Source of the DNA: an uncultured Verrucomicrobiales bacterium
Lineage (GTDB): Bacteria > Verrucomicrobiota > Verrucomicrobiia > Limisphaerales > JAYPXF01
Direction: 5' to 3'
Assembly (NCBI GenBank): GCA_937893495.1
Contig: CALBIE010000591.1
Coordinates: 1 to 47,201 of the forward strand
DNA: 47,201 nt
Shown here: positions 8,000-17,733 of the stretch, in pieces
Layout: every line of letters starts with the position of its first letter
How positions within the stretch are numbered: position 1 is the first letter of the stretch
The notes under the pieces: generated by a model
What the model saw: only the letters and a program-made list of their open reading frames with translations
Told to the model about the DNA's origin: nothing
Database searches by the model: none
Position numbers and translations under genes: made by a program

Positions 8000-10456
8000 G
8001 TGGGATTGGGCGAGAAAGATGTCGGGTCACAGACCCAGTTACCGGACGGATGGTTCACTCCATTTCGGTTCGGTCTGCTGCTGTTTGGATTCCTGTTCAC
8101 GGTGTATCCGGAGGTGATCCTGGGGAGTCACACGTTTTTCTTTCGCGATTTCGGGCACTTCGGATTTCCGGTTGCGCATTATCATCGGGAGAGTTTCTGG
8201 AATGGCGAAATCCCGCTGTGGAATCCGTACAGCACATGCGGCATTCCGTTCCTCGCGCAGTGGAACACGCTGGTGCTGTATCCCGGCTCGTTGATTTATC
8301 TGCTGCTGCCGGAGCCATGGGGGGTCGGATGGTTCTGCCTCGCGCATGTTCTGCTTGCCGGGCTGGGAATGTATCGATTGACGCATGAACTCACCGGCAG
8401 CCGGTTCGCGGCGTGCGTCGGCGGACTGCTCTTCGCCTTCAACGGCTTCACTCTTCACGCGGTCATGTGGCCGAACAACATCGCTGCCTGGGGCTGGCTG
8501 CCGTGGGTGTTGTGGTCCGTGCGTGGTGCGTGGCGCGACGGCGGAAAGGCGCTTGTTCCGGCCGTGCTGCTCGGTGGATTGCAGATGCTCTGCGGCGCGC
8601 CGGAAATCATTTTGTTCACCTGGCTGCTGATGGGCGTGTGGCTATTGGCGGAGGTGTGGCAAGGACGCGGAAAGAGAGTGCATAATTCGGGGCCTGCCGA
8701 GCCGGAGGCCGGCGCTCCGGGGGCATGGTCCGCCATTCGTCGATTCGTGTTGGTTGGCGTCATGGTTGCCGCCCTTTGCGCCGCGCAGTTGCTGCCTTTC
8801 CTTGAACTGGTCATTCACTCTCATCGCGAAGCCGGTTTCGATACCGATATGTATGCCCTCCCGGCCTGGGGTTGGGCCAATCTGCTGGTGCCGCTCTTTC
8901 GCGCCACGCCTTCGGCCACCGGGGTGTATTCGCATGTTGAGCAGCAATGGACGTCGTCTTTCTATCCGGGGATCACCGGGCTCGCATTGGCGATCTGGGT
9001 GATCGCGCGCGGACAGGATCGCGTCATGCGATGGCTGGCCGCATTTGGTCTGATGGGGCTGATTCTCGCTCTGGGCCAGAAGGCGTTTCTCCTGCCGTTG
9101 TTTCAACAGGTATTGCCCCTCTTCGATCTCATCCGGTTCCCGGTAAAGTATGTCGTGCCGATGTTGATCGTGACGCCGATATTGGCTGCGGCTGCGATTG
9201 CACATTGGGAAAGATTTTCCACCGATGACAGCCAACGCGAAGGCGTCGTTGCCGGGCGAATCTGGCTGCTGCTGCTGCTGGCGACAGGATTCATCTGTTA
9301 CGAAGCCTGGTGTCAACCCGGGTCCGATGAAGACGGGACAATGACCGTCGTCAACGGCGTCAGTCGGATGGCCTGGTTGATTCTGCTGGGCGTACTTTTA
9401 TTGCTTGGCCACCGGCATGACCTGCGGCGAATCAAAGCGCAAGCGGTCATCCCGTCCAACAAACAAGACGAGAAAGGCAAATGGCAACCGGGGAAAGGAT
9501 TCGCACAGAGTTTGCATGGCAACAGCGATCAAGATACGCCGAGACACGCGGGTTCTCCCGTCGTGACCGGGGCGTTTCTGCGAGGAGCCGTTTTACTGGT
9601 TATTGGTCTCGATATTCTGACGCATACACCGGAACAGAATCCGACCGTCGTGACGCAGGCCTATGAACCCGGTGTCGCCCGCTTGAACGCGATGCCCCGC
9701 CTCGGTGAAGGCCGTGCGATGGTCTCGCCGCGGATGGAACTGTTCCTGAGTCAGGCGGTAAATCCTGACGCCTTGAATTACTGCATCAGCATGCGACGGG
9801 CATTATTCACCGACTGGAATCTGCTGGAAGGCATTCCGAAGGTGAACGGCTTTTTCTCGATGTATCCGGCCGAGCATCAAGCCATCTGGCGGCGGTTGTA
9901 CGAATCTGGTGCCGTGCCGCCCGCGCCATTGATGAATTTTCTCGGGGTCTCGCGGATCTCCAACGAGGAAACCGTTTCGACCTTCAACTGGGATTCGCGA
10001 TCCGATGCTTTGCCGTTGATCATCGGTGGCCAGAAACCGTTGTTCGTGGAGGACAAACTAATTCCCGAATTGATGACCTCCGAAGAATTTGATCCCGAAC
10101 AGGTCGTGTTGCTCCCGGCGGAACTGGAATCCGCGAACCTTGGCAAGGAGTCGGCGGAGATTCGGATTGAGGCACAGTCATGGTCAACTCATCGAATCAC
10201 TTTTGATGTGGACGCGGCGGATGCCGGTTGGGTGGTAATCGCGCAGGGTTGGTATCCGCATTGGCGCGCATTCATTGATGGCGACTCAGTGCCGTTGTTT
10301 CGCGCTAATCACGCGTTTCAAGCCATTCAAGTTCCGGCCGGCCAACATGCGGTCGTGCTCGAGTATCGTGACCGGACTTTTCTGGTGAGCGGATTGATTT
10401 CCATTGCAACTTTGTTTGTATTGTTCGCCATGCACCGGATAATCCGCCGCCAGTGA
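8000..10456 (+). CDS. YfhO-family membrane protein, copy 1 (putative GT-C glycosyltransferase)
   Basis: The 818-residue protein has about 12 membrane segments and a C-terminal beta-rich domain. It is the first of four tandem homologues. YfhO relatives in Firmicutes are GT-C-fold enzymes that add sugars to surface polymers from lipid-linked donors. The first extracytoplasmic loop holds FFRDFGHFG, with the Asp expected for GT-C catalysis, then GEIPLWNP and LAQWNTLVLYPGS. The C-terminal domain has WVVIAQGWYPHWRA, FRANHAFQAIQVPAGQH and a final membrane helix. A hydrophilic insertion of about 45 residues (near 475-520, KQDEKGKWQPGKG) is absent from the other copies. GTG 8000 follows an in-frame stop and lacks a strong ribosome site. 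TTG 8006 is an alternative. Its TGA overlaps the next start by 4 bp. Confidence 0.85.
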   Translation: MGLGEKDVGSQTQLPDGWFTPFRFGLLLFGFLFTVYPEVILGSHTFFFRDFGHFGFPVAHYHRESFWNGEIPLWNPYSTCGIPFLAQWNTLVLYPGSLIYLLLPEPWGVGWFCLAHVLLAGLGMYRLTHELTGSRFAACVGGLLFAFNGFTLHAVMWPNNIAAWGWLPWVLWSVRGAWRDGGKALVPAVLLGGLQMLCGAPEIILFTWLLMGVWLLAEVWQGRGKRVHNSGPAEPEAGAPGAWSAIRRFVLVGVMVAALCAAQLLPFLELVIHSHREAGFDTDMYALPAWGWANLLVPLFRATPSATGVYSHVEQQWTSSFYPGITGLALAIWVIARGQDRVMRWLAAFGLMGLILALGQKAFLLPLFQQVLPLFDLIRFPVKYVVPMLIVTPILAAAAIAHWERFSTDDSQREGVVAGRIWLLLLLATGFICYEAWCQPGSDEDGTMTVVNGVSRMAWLILLGVLLLLGHRHDLRRIKAQAVIPSNKQDEKGKWQPGKGFAQSLHGNSDQDTPRHAGSPVVTGAFLRGAVLLVIGLDILTHTPEQNPTVVTQAYEPGVARLNAMPRLGEGRAMVSPRMELFLSQAVNPDALNYCISMRRALFTDWNLLEGIPKVNGFFSMYPAEHQAIWRRLYESGAVPPAPLMNFLGVSRISNEETVSTFNWDSRSDALPLIIGGQKPLFVEDKLIPELMTSEEFDPEQVVLLPAELESANLGKESAEIRIEAQSWSTHRITFDVDAADAGWVVIAQGWYPHWRAFIDGDSVPLFRANHAFQAIQVPAGQHAVVLEYRDRTFLVSGLISIATLFVLFAMHRIIRRQ

Positions 10457-13020
10457 TCGATTCCCAATCGTCAATCGCAGACACGACGTTGCCAACGGAT
10501 ACAGAGAACGCATTGGCCGACTGTTTTCGTCCAGTGCGATTTGCTCTGTTGCTCGGATTGCTCGTGGTGGTTTCATGGCCGGCGGTGGTGTTCGGGACTC
10601 AGTCGTTTGTCCTGCGGGATTTCAGTGTGTTTGGATATCCCATCGCCCATTACGCGCGGGAGAGTTTTTGGAACGGTGAAATTCCCCTTTGGAATCCGCT
10701 CAACAACTGCGGTCTGCCCTTTCTCGCGCAATGGAATACGATGGTGCTGTATCCGCCGTCGCTCATCTATCTGCTGCTGCCATTGCCCTGGTCACTTTGT
10801 CTCTTCTGTCTGTTGCATCTCTATGGCGGTGGACTCGGGATGTATTTCCTCGCGCGCCGATGGACGGCCAACAATTTCGCCGCGGCCATCGCCGGCGTGG
10901 CCTACGCATTCAATGGGTTGACACAAACGGCGTTGATGTGGCCGAACAACATAGCCGCGCTCGGGTGTTTGCCGTGGGTGGTGCTGTGCGCCCAACTTGG
11001 ATGGCGCGAGGGGGGTAAATGGTTCACCCGCGCCGCGCTCGTTGGCGCGCTGCAAATGCTGACGGGCGCGCCGGAAATCATTCTGCTCACCTGGGTTTTC
11101 ATTGGTGTGCTTTGGCTGGCGGATTTGGTGGCGGGGAAAGAGCACGCGGTCCGAAGTGCTCGCGGATGCACCTTCGCACCCGGGATCCCTATCGCTCCAT
11201 CCCTGTCAGGGAACCCAGACGCCCCCTCATTCCATCCCTCTCCCCCAGTGGGGGAGAGGGTGCCCGAAGCGCCGGGTCAGGGGACCCGGCCTACAATTTG
11301 TAGGCCCGGTGCCCTCACCGGGCTTCCCTCGTTTCGGGAGGTTTATGGAGAGAGCTCCCGAGGGTTGGAGAAAGAGGATTCGGGGCGAGGTGAAGGCTTG
11401 TTTTCCGTGATCGTCCGACTGCCGTTGCTCGTCGTGGTCATTGCCGGGTTGTCGGCGGCGCAATTGCTGCCGTTCCTGGATCTGCTGGCGCATTCTCAAC
11501 GTGGAGAGGAGTTTGGCGGGCAGGTGTGGTCCGCATCGCAGTTCGCCTGGGTGAATTTCCTGGTTCCGCTTTTTCGCACCATTCGTGCATCGTCGGGTGT
11601 TTACCTGCAGGCGGATCAACTGTGGGCGCTGTCATTCTACGCCGGAGTGGGGACCTTGTTGCTGTCCGTCATGGCCGGTTGGCGACTCCACCGTTCCGGG
11701 CTGCTCGTATTGATCGCACTCGGCTCGCTTGGCCTGGCGATGGGTGCCGCCGGGGTTTTGTTTCCCATCGCCGACCGATTCGCACCACTGGGTTTCATGC
11801 GTTATCCCGCGAAGTTCATGGTTTTAACGGCCATTGTCATCCCGCTGTTGGCGGCCGTGGGACTGAAACGATTCCTGGATTCGAAGGACGGTGAATCATC
11901 GAATTCGTTCAGCTTTGCCGTGATGGCGTTGCTTGGATTGTTCGGCACTGGTTTTTGGTTGATCGGTCTTGTCCCGGTCGATGGAGAAATGATGGACCCG
12001 GTCTATCAAAGCGCGTCGGTGCGATTGGCGTTTCTGCTTTGTGTCGTCGGGTTGTTGTTCGGACTCAAAAAGGTCACCGAAGCGCGGCGGCGTTCGCTAA
12101 TCGCCTTCGCGCTGATCGCGGTTGTCTGGTTTGACCTGAAGACACACCTGCCCAATCTGACTGCGACTGTTTCGCCGGCGTTGATGGTGGACCGATTGCC
12201 GCTGCTCCAGGACCTTAAGCCCAGGCCTGCGCTTGAAAACGGCAGGGCAATGCTCACGGCGAACGCGTTGTTGGAGTTTAAACACAAGTCGCTGCCCGAC
12301 ATGGGGCAAACGCTCGTGCTCCAACGCGTCGGTATGTTCGACAATTTCAATCTGCTCGAAGGCCTGGCCAAGATGGACGGCATCTGGTCGCTCTATTTAC
12401 GGGAGCAGTTCGAGATCGAAATGCGGCTCTATGCGAGTGAGACGAATATTCAGCCGGCGCTGGGCGATTTTCTCGCCGTCAATCAGGTGTCTTCGCCCAC
12501 GAACATTTTTCAATGGATACCTCGTCCGACTGCGATGCCTGTCATCACCGCGGGACAGCAACCCGTTTTTGTTCAGTTCTCGAATATTTTTCGCGTGTTG
12601 CTCGCCAGGAATTTCGACCCACGCGAGGTCGTATACTTCAACGAGGACAGCACTGAACTGATGTCAACCAATCGGGTCCGTGACGCGCGCATTCGGCAGT
12701 CGTCAATTTCCGCTCACCGCGTTGCCTTTGACATCGAAACACCGACGCCGACGGTGGCCGTCATTGCGCAATCCTATCATCGCGGGTGGGAGGCGACGGT
12801 GAATGAACAACCGGCCAGGGTGTATCGGGTAAATCACGGATTCCAAGCGGTGCGGATTCCCGCCGGCAGGCATCATGTCGAACTGCGGTATCGCGATCGA
12901 AAATTCATGGCAGGATCTTTCATTTCGCTGGGGACTTTGTTTGCATTGTTCGGTTTCAAGCGAATTGAAAAACTGGTGATAAAGAGCGGGAACAAGGGCA
13001 AAAATGCAGAAACACCATGA
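10453..13020 (+). CDS. YfhO-family membrane protein, copy 2, carrying an in-frame palindromic-repeat insertion
   Basis: This 855-residue paralogue has the same layout as copy 1: VLRDFSVFGYP in the first outer loop, GEIPLWNP, LAQWNTMVLYPPS, and the C-terminal VIAQSYHRGWEA ... VNHGFQAVRIPAGRH. It is longest because residues about 237-315 are an insertion rich in Pro, Gly and Ser. The other copies have only 5-20 residues between LTW...LA and the ...AAQLLPF helix at that place. The inserted DNA consists of nested palindromes (separate entry), yet the frame stays open. It starts at GTG 10453 in a GTGA overlap and ends in an ATGA overlap with copy 3, so the operon is translationally coupled. Substrate unknown. 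Confidence 0.85.
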   Translation: MIDSQSSIADTTLPTDTENALADCFRPVRFALLLGLLVVVSWPAVVFGTQSFVLRDFSVFGYPIAHYARESFWNGEIPLWNPLNNCGLPFLAQWNTMVLYPPSLIYLLLPLPWSLCLFCLLHLYGGGLGMYFLARRWTANNFAAAIAGVAYAFNGLTQTALMWPNNIAALGCLPWVVLCAQLGWREGGKWFTRAALVGALQMLTGAPEIILLTWVFIGVLWLADLVAGKEHAVRSARGCTFAPGIPIAPSLSGNPDAPSFHPSPPVGERVPEAPGQGTRPTICRPGALTGLPSFREVYGESSRGLEKEDSGRGEGLFSVIVRLPLLVVVIAGLSAAQLLPFLDLLAHSQRGEEFGGQVWSASQFAWVNFLVPLFRTIRASSGVYLQADQLWALSFYAGVGTLLLSVMAGWRLHRSGLLVLIALGSLGLAMGAAGVLFPIADRFAPLGFMRYPAKFMVLTAIVIPLLAAVGLKRFLDSKDGESSNSFSFAVMALLGLFGTGFWLIGLVPVDGEMMDPVYQSASVRLAFLLCVVGLLFGLKKVTEARRRSLIAFALIAVVWFDLKTHLPNLTATVSPALMVDRLPLLQDLKPRPALENGRAMLTANALLEFKHKSLPDMGQTLVLQRVGMFDNFNLLEGLAKMDGIWSLYLREQFEIEMRLYASETNIQPALGDFLAVNQVSSPTNIFQWIPRPTAMPVITAGQQPVFVQFSNIFRVLLARNFDPREVVYFNEDSTELMSTNRVRDARIRQSSISAHRVAFDIETPTPTVAVIAQSYHRGWEATVNEQPARVYRVNHGFQAVRIPAGRHHVELRYRDRKFMAGSFISLGTLFALFGFKRIEKLVIKSGNKGKNAETP
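11236..11323. repeat. Nested palindromic repeat inside the copy-2 yfhO-like gene
   Basis: Four inverted repeats lie in tandem. They are CCCTCTCCCCC-AGT-GGGGGAGAGGG (11236-11260), CCGGGTC-AGGG-GACCCGG (11272-11289), GGCCTACAA-T-TTGTAGGCC (11288-11306) and GCCCGGTG-CCCT-CACCGGGC (11304-11323). The block is translated within the 855-residue protein and its length keeps the frame. Such GC-rich hairpin strings normally sit between genes as dispersed palindromic repeats. The flanking stretch 11160-11395 is also absent from the paralogues, so the inserted unit is probably larger than the hairpins. Confidence 0.75.
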
Positions 13021-15356
13021 CTGCTGACGGCAAAAATGATGACCCTTCGTCGGACGCGGAAGGTCCAATTGAATGGCTGTCGTCCACGCGTTTCGCCGGG
13101 TTGCTTGCGCTCGTTTTCATCGGTTCATTTTTCGGAGTGTTTATTGGATCGGAAACGTTTTTTCGATCGGACTACGGCGTCATCGGTTACCCTTCGACGT
13201 TCTACTTTCGGCAGAGCGTGCTGGCGGGTGAACTGCCGCTTTGGAATCCGTTGAGCAATTGCGGCGCGCCGTTTCTCGCGCAATGGGGAACGATGTGTCT
13301 CTACCCCGGCGCGTTGTTCTACGTTCTCTTTCCCATGCCGTGGTCGTTGGGGGTGTTCAGCCTCGGGCACCTGTGGTTTGGTGGCGTGGGAATGTTTTTC
13401 CTCGCGCGTCGCTGGACGAACGACCCGTTCGCGGCGTCATTCGCCGGATTCTCATTTGGCTTAAGCGGGGCCGTATTGGCGTGCCTAATCTGGCCTAACT
13501 ACTGCGTCGCACTGGGATGGATGCCGTGGGTTGTTCTCACTACACAAATCGCCTGGCGGGACGGCGGTCGCAAGATTCCCATCGCGGCTTTGGCCGGGAC
13601 CATGCAGATGTTGACTGGCGCGCCTGAACTGGTGTTGCTGACCTGGCTGCTGCTGCTGGTTCTTGGGTGCGCCGAAATCTGCTCAATCTCGAATCGCGTG
13701 ATGCTGGTTGTTCGCTTTGGGTTGGTAATTGGAATAATCGCAGCGCTTTCAGCAATTCAGTTATTACCGTTTTTTGAATTGCTGGAACACTCCCAACGCG
13801 ACGCATCGTTTCGTGATTCCCGCTGGCCAATGCCCATTTGGGGTTGGGCGAATCTGTGGGTGCCATTCTTTCACTACGGTATCACCGATCAGGGGCTGTA
13901 TGTGCAGCAGGGGCAATACTTCCTCACCTCATACTATCCCGGTGTTATTGTTTTGGCTCTGGCTGTTTTGGCTGCGTGGCGGGTGCGTCATCGGAACGTG
14001 ACGATATTTATCGTCCTTTCGATTTTTGGCCTCCTCATGGCCCTTGGTGAGGGCGGATTGATTTTCCCGGCACTCAAACAACTGCTGCCGGGTGGGGGCA
14101 TGGCGCGATATCCCATCAAGTTTGTTTTTCTTGCCGCGTTCCTGTTTCCGCTGCTGGCGGCCTACGGGCTCAAGCGACTGGCCGAAGACAAGGCTGCCAA
14201 TTTGGCGAGTCAGAACCGCGATGCGCTCCGGATCGGAGTTGCGACTGTCGTCGTCATGCTGATCCTCCTGGCGCTGGCCCACGTATTCGCCAATCCGTTT
14301 GACCAGCTTGCCCAGACGCGCGCCAACACCGGCGCCCGGTTGATGTTGTTTGGGTTTGTCGGATTCGCGCTGATGCGATCGACGGAGAATTCAGCGCCGG
14401 TGCGACAAAAGCGCCTGTGGCAGATGTTGACGCTTTTATTCCTCGCGACCGATCTGCTGACGCATCTGCCCCGCCAGAATCCCCGCGTTCCCGCCGCGTT
14501 GTATGCGGCCAATCAACTTCAATCGACGTTGAAGCTCTATCCGCCCCCGATTCATGGAAAGGCGCGGGTCATGATTCTGCCGGAGACGGATCATCGATTG
14601 AACCTCAGTCTGCCGCCGCGACTTGAACGTGACTACGCGGAGAAACGTTTGAACGCCTGGTCGCACCTCAACCTGCTCGATGGCTACGCCAAGGTGAACG
14701 GCTCCTCCACGCTTCGAATTCGTGAGCAGGATGAATTGGAGCGGTTGCTTTATCCCAAAACCATCACCAATGCGCCGTCAGCGAAGCCGATCACGGATTT
14801 CCTTGGCGTGGCGCATATTTCTGCAACGACGATCTCAAATCTGTGGGAGCCGCGGTTCAGTTTCATGCCGTTCGTCACCGGTGGTCAACGGCCCGTCTTC
14901 GCGGACCCGTCAACCACGCTCAGTAATCTGGTCGGCACTAATGTGAGTCTCCGTGAAGTGGTTTTTCTCAGTCCGGACGACCGCGATAAAGTCGGTGAAC
15001 TGGCCGCCTCGAAACCGCGAATTGAATTACAGTCGGTTCGCGCGCATGAAATTCGTTTCACGGTTGAGGCGGAATCGCCGGCTCTCATCGTCATTGCCCA
15101 ATCGCATTACCCGGCGTGGCGGGCAACCGTGAATGGCAGCGCGGCTGACATTCTGCGGGCCAACCATGCGTTTCAGGCCGTCAAGGTGGAGAAAGGAAAT
15201 TCCGAGGTGCGCCTTTACTACCGAGACCAACAATTTCGAACGGGTTCAATCATTTCCGGAATCGCGTTTGCCGTTTGTCTTGTCTGGCTGATTCCGGTAT
15301 CCCGAAAGAAATCCGTGCTGAATGGAAATGAGCAGTCAGACGAATCCAATGACTGA
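13017..15356 (+). CDS. YfhO-family membrane protein, copy 3
   Basis: The 779-residue copy starts at ATG 13017 within ATGA. In the first outer loop it reads FFRSDYGVIGYP. The Asp is kept, but the preceding Arg seen in the other three is displaced by Ser, and RESFW becomes RQSVL. GELPLWNP and LAQWGTMCLYPG follow. The C-terminal beta domain has LIVIAQSHYPAWRA, LRANHAFQAVKVEKG and a last membrane helix. It has no large loop insertion. These differences suggest that copy 3 has drifted in donor or acceptor choice. This is inference from the alignment of the four visible paralogues. Confidence 0.85.
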   Translation: MTADGKNDDPSSDAEGPIEWLSSTRFAGLLALVFIGSFFGVFIGSETFFRSDYGVIGYPSTFYFRQSVLAGELPLWNPLSNCGAPFLAQWGTMCLYPGALFYVLFPMPWSLGVFSLGHLWFGGVGMFFLARRWTNDPFAASFAGFSFGLSGAVLACLIWPNYCVALGWMPWVVLTTQIAWRDGGRKIPIAALAGTMQMLTGAPELVLLTWLLLLVLGCAEICSISNRVMLVVRFGLVIGIIAALSAIQLLPFFELLEHSQRDASFRDSRWPMPIWGWANLWVPFFHYGITDQGLYVQQGQYFLTSYYPGVIVLALAVLAAWRVRHRNVTIFIVLSIFGLLMALGEGGLIFPALKQLLPGGGMARYPIKFVFLAAFLFPLLAAYGLKRLAEDKAANLASQNRDALRIGVATVVVMLILLALAHVFANPFDQLAQTRANTGARLMLFGFVGFALMRSTENSAPVRQKRLWQMLTLLFLATDLLTHLPRQNPRVPAALYAANQLQSTLKLYPPPIHGKARVMILPETDHRLNLSLPPRLERDYAEKRLNAWSHLNLLDGYAKVNGSSTLRIREQDELERLLYPKTITNAPSAKPITDFLGVAHISATTISNLWEPRFSFMPFVTGGQRPVFADPSTTLSNLVGTNVSLREVVFLSPDDRDKVGELAASKPRIELQSVRAHEIRFTVEAESPALIVIAQSHYPAWRATVNGSAADILRANHAFQAVKVEKGNSEVRLYYRDQQFRTGSIISGIAFAVCLVWLIPVSRKKSVLNGNEQSDESND

Positions 15357-17664
15357 GACGAGACTTTCGGAGCGCAGGTTTATCGGCCTCCTCGGGGTGT
15401 TGTTGTTGCTGACCTTTTATCCGGTCCTGCTTGGCGGGCAGGCGTTGTTTTATCGTGACTACGGATTCCTGGGTTACCCGTTTGCGCACTTTCACCGCGA
15501 GATGTTCTGGAGCGGGGAAATTCCGTTTTGGAATTCCCTGATTCACTGTGGTGTGCCGTTTTTCGCGCAGTGGAACACGATGGTGTTTTATCCGGGGTCC
15601 TTGATCTATCTCATCTTTCCGCTGCCGGTTTCGCTGGCGTGGTTTTGCGTATTGCACATCTTCCTTGGCGGCGTCGGGATGCGGCGACTGGCGCTGTGCT
15701 GGACGGGTTCGGATTTTGGGGCGGCGGTCGCGGGTGTCTCTTTTGCAGTCGGTGGTATGATGCTTGGATCGGTGATCTACCCGAACTATCTCGTCGCATT
15801 TGGGTGGCTGCCATGGGTGTTCCTGTTTGCGGAAAAGGCGTGGACGCATGGCGGGCGAAACCTCGCGCTGGCGGCGCTGGCTGGTAGTATGCAAATGCTC
15901 AGCGGCGCGCCGGAATTGATCCTGATGACCTGGATGCTTCTGGGTGTTGTTGGCGTCAGCCGAATTGCTTTTGATGCCACCGCTCCTGAAGCCCTGCCGC
16001 GCCGGTTTGTCTTTGTGGTTCTACTCATTGCCGGAATCTGTGCGTTTCAACTGCTCCCGTTTTTTGAACTGCTGCATCACTCCCAGCGGGACGCCGGTTC
16101 CGCATCTGGATTCTGGGCTTTGCCCGCGTGGGGATGGGTGAACTTTTTTGTGCCGCTCTATTCGCATTTCAAGACTGAACAGGGCGTTTATGTTCAAGCC
16201 GGACAATCGTTTTTGCCGACGTATTACCTCGGCATCGTTCCGCTGTGGCTCGCGGTGGTTGCCATCTGGCAGCAACGCAATTGGCGCACGGTGGCACTGG
16301 CGTTTGCGGGATTTGGCGCGCTGTTGATCGCGATGGGCGAGCAGTCGCCGGTTTACGGAATGCTGAAGTCCGTGTTTCCCGTCGGCTTTGCCCGGTTCCC
16401 GGTCAAGGCGGTTTTGATCATTGGATTCATCGGTCCCGCGCTCGCGGCCCATGCGATCGCCTGTTGGGAGAAACATCCTGCCACCGGCAGTGAATCGATT
16501 CTTCGGCGATTGGCTCAAAGCGCGGGCGTGATGGCGTTGGTCATTGCGGGCATCGGCGGTTTCTCACGCATGAAGCCGCTCTTTCCGAATCCGGACGACC
16601 TGACGGTTTCGAACGGAATGGTTCGACTGGTTTTCCTTGTGGCCGCGATGGCTGCGCTGGTCTGCTGGCGAAGGCTGTCCGACGCTTTGCGGCGCGTCGT
16701 GCCGATGGGGTTTCTCGTCCTGATCTGGCTGGACGTGATGACTCACACGCCGGTGTTGAATCCCACCATTGACGCGGGAGCGTTTCAGTCGAATCTCGCG
16801 CGCGCCTATCAGCAACAGCAGGGTGTTGAGTTTCCCGAATTGAAGAACGGGCGGGTGATGCTCCGTCCCGAAGCTGAACTGGCGCTCCACACGCGGATGG
16901 TGCCGAAGTTTTTTGACGATTTCATCGGTCAGCGACTGGCGATGTGGGGCAATCTCAATCTGCTCGACAATGTCGCCAAGGTGAACGGCGCCGCCACACT
17001 TCGACCCGCTTGGTGGAACTCCATTGAGAGTGCACTCTACACGAGCACCAATCTCGCCCACACCAACCTCATTCGCTTTCTCGGGGTAACCCATGTGACC
17101 CGGACCGGGGAATTGATGCAATGGCAGGCGCTCTCCACCAGCATGCATCGGGTCACCGCCGGGCAAACCCTTAAGTCTGTGCCGCGCGGTGCCCCGTCTA
17201 TCTGGGAGAGCCCGCTTTGGAATCCACGCACCGAAGCCTTCACCGGCGACGTGGTTGATGCGGAATTGACGAATTTGCCGGCGGTCAGCGCATCCGTTTC
17301 AGAAATTGTCCATGGGAATGGGCGCCTGCAATTTGTCGTGGACGCACCGTCCGCGACGATTGCCGTGATTTCTGAAACATTTTATCCGGGCTGGAAGGCG
17401 ATCGTGAATGGCGATTCGGCCCGGGTGATTCCCATGAACCACGCTTTCATGGCCGTGCCGGTGAATGCCGGGAAAAGTGTCGTGCAATTGAACTATTCGG
17501 AGCCGCGTTTTGGAATCGGAATCGGGATTACATTTTTGTCGTTGGTAGTCTGTGGCTGGCTCTGGCGGCGGCCCGACGAAGAGGACGTTGAACCCGGCCT
17601 GGATTATGTCGAAAGCGGATCGCTGACCGCCCACCTGATGGGCATGACGGGTGGCGAGATTTAA
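15322..17664 (+). CDS. YfhO-family membrane protein, copy 4
   Basis: The 780-residue copy has the first-loop motif FYRDYGFLGYP, then GEIPFWNS, FAQWNTMVFYPGS, a dozen membrane helices and the C-terminal domain with IAVISETFYPGWKA and MNHAFMAVPVNAGK. The track start at 15322 overlaps copy 3 by 35 bp. ATG 15349, in frame nine codons on, would overlap by only 8 bp and resembles the other junctions. No ribosome site decides between them. The C-terminus extends about 35 residues past the final helix (EEDVEPGLDYVESG...). It is the last gene of the operon and is followed by a repeat element. Confidence 0.85.
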   Translation: MEMSSQTNPMTETRLSERRFIGLLGVLLLLTFYPVLLGGQALFYRDYGFLGYPFAHFHREMFWSGEIPFWNSLIHCGVPFFAQWNTMVFYPGSLIYLIFPLPVSLAWFCVLHIFLGGVGMRRLALCWTGSDFGAAVAGVSFAVGGMMLGSVIYPNYLVAFGWLPWVFLFAEKAWTHGGRNLALAALAGSMQMLSGAPELILMTWMLLGVVGVSRIAFDATAPEALPRRFVFVVLLIAGICAFQLLPFFELLHHSQRDAGSASGFWALPAWGWVNFFVPLYSHFKTEQGVYVQAGQSFLPTYYLGIVPLWLAVVAIWQQRNWRTVALAFAGFGALLIAMGEQSPVYGMLKSVFPVGFARFPVKAVLIIGFIGPALAAHAIACWEKHPATGSESILRRLAQSAGVMALVIAGIGGFSRMKPLFPNPDDLTVSNGMVRLVFLVAAMAALVCWRRLSDALRRVVPMGFLVLIWLDVMTHTPVLNPTIDAGAFQSNLARAYQQQQGVEFPELKNGRVMLRPEAELALHTRMVPKFFDDFIGQRLAMWGNLNLLDNVAKVNGAATLRPAWWNSIESALYTSTNLAHTNLIRFLGVTHVTRTGELMQWQALSTSMHRVTAGQTLKSVPRGAPSIWESPLWNPRTEAFTGDVVDAELTNLPAVSASVSEIVHGNGRLQFVVDAPSATIAVISETFYPGWKAIVNGDSARVIPMNHAFMAVPVNAGKSVVQLNYSEPRFGIGIGITFLSLVVCGWLWRRPDEEDVEPGLDYVESGSLTAHLMGMTGGEI

Positions 17665-17733
17665 GAGAGGCAGCCTGGCACCAACGGCAGTGAGCAACCA
17701 GCTAACGGGCCTGCTGACCCCGTTTTCCTTCAA

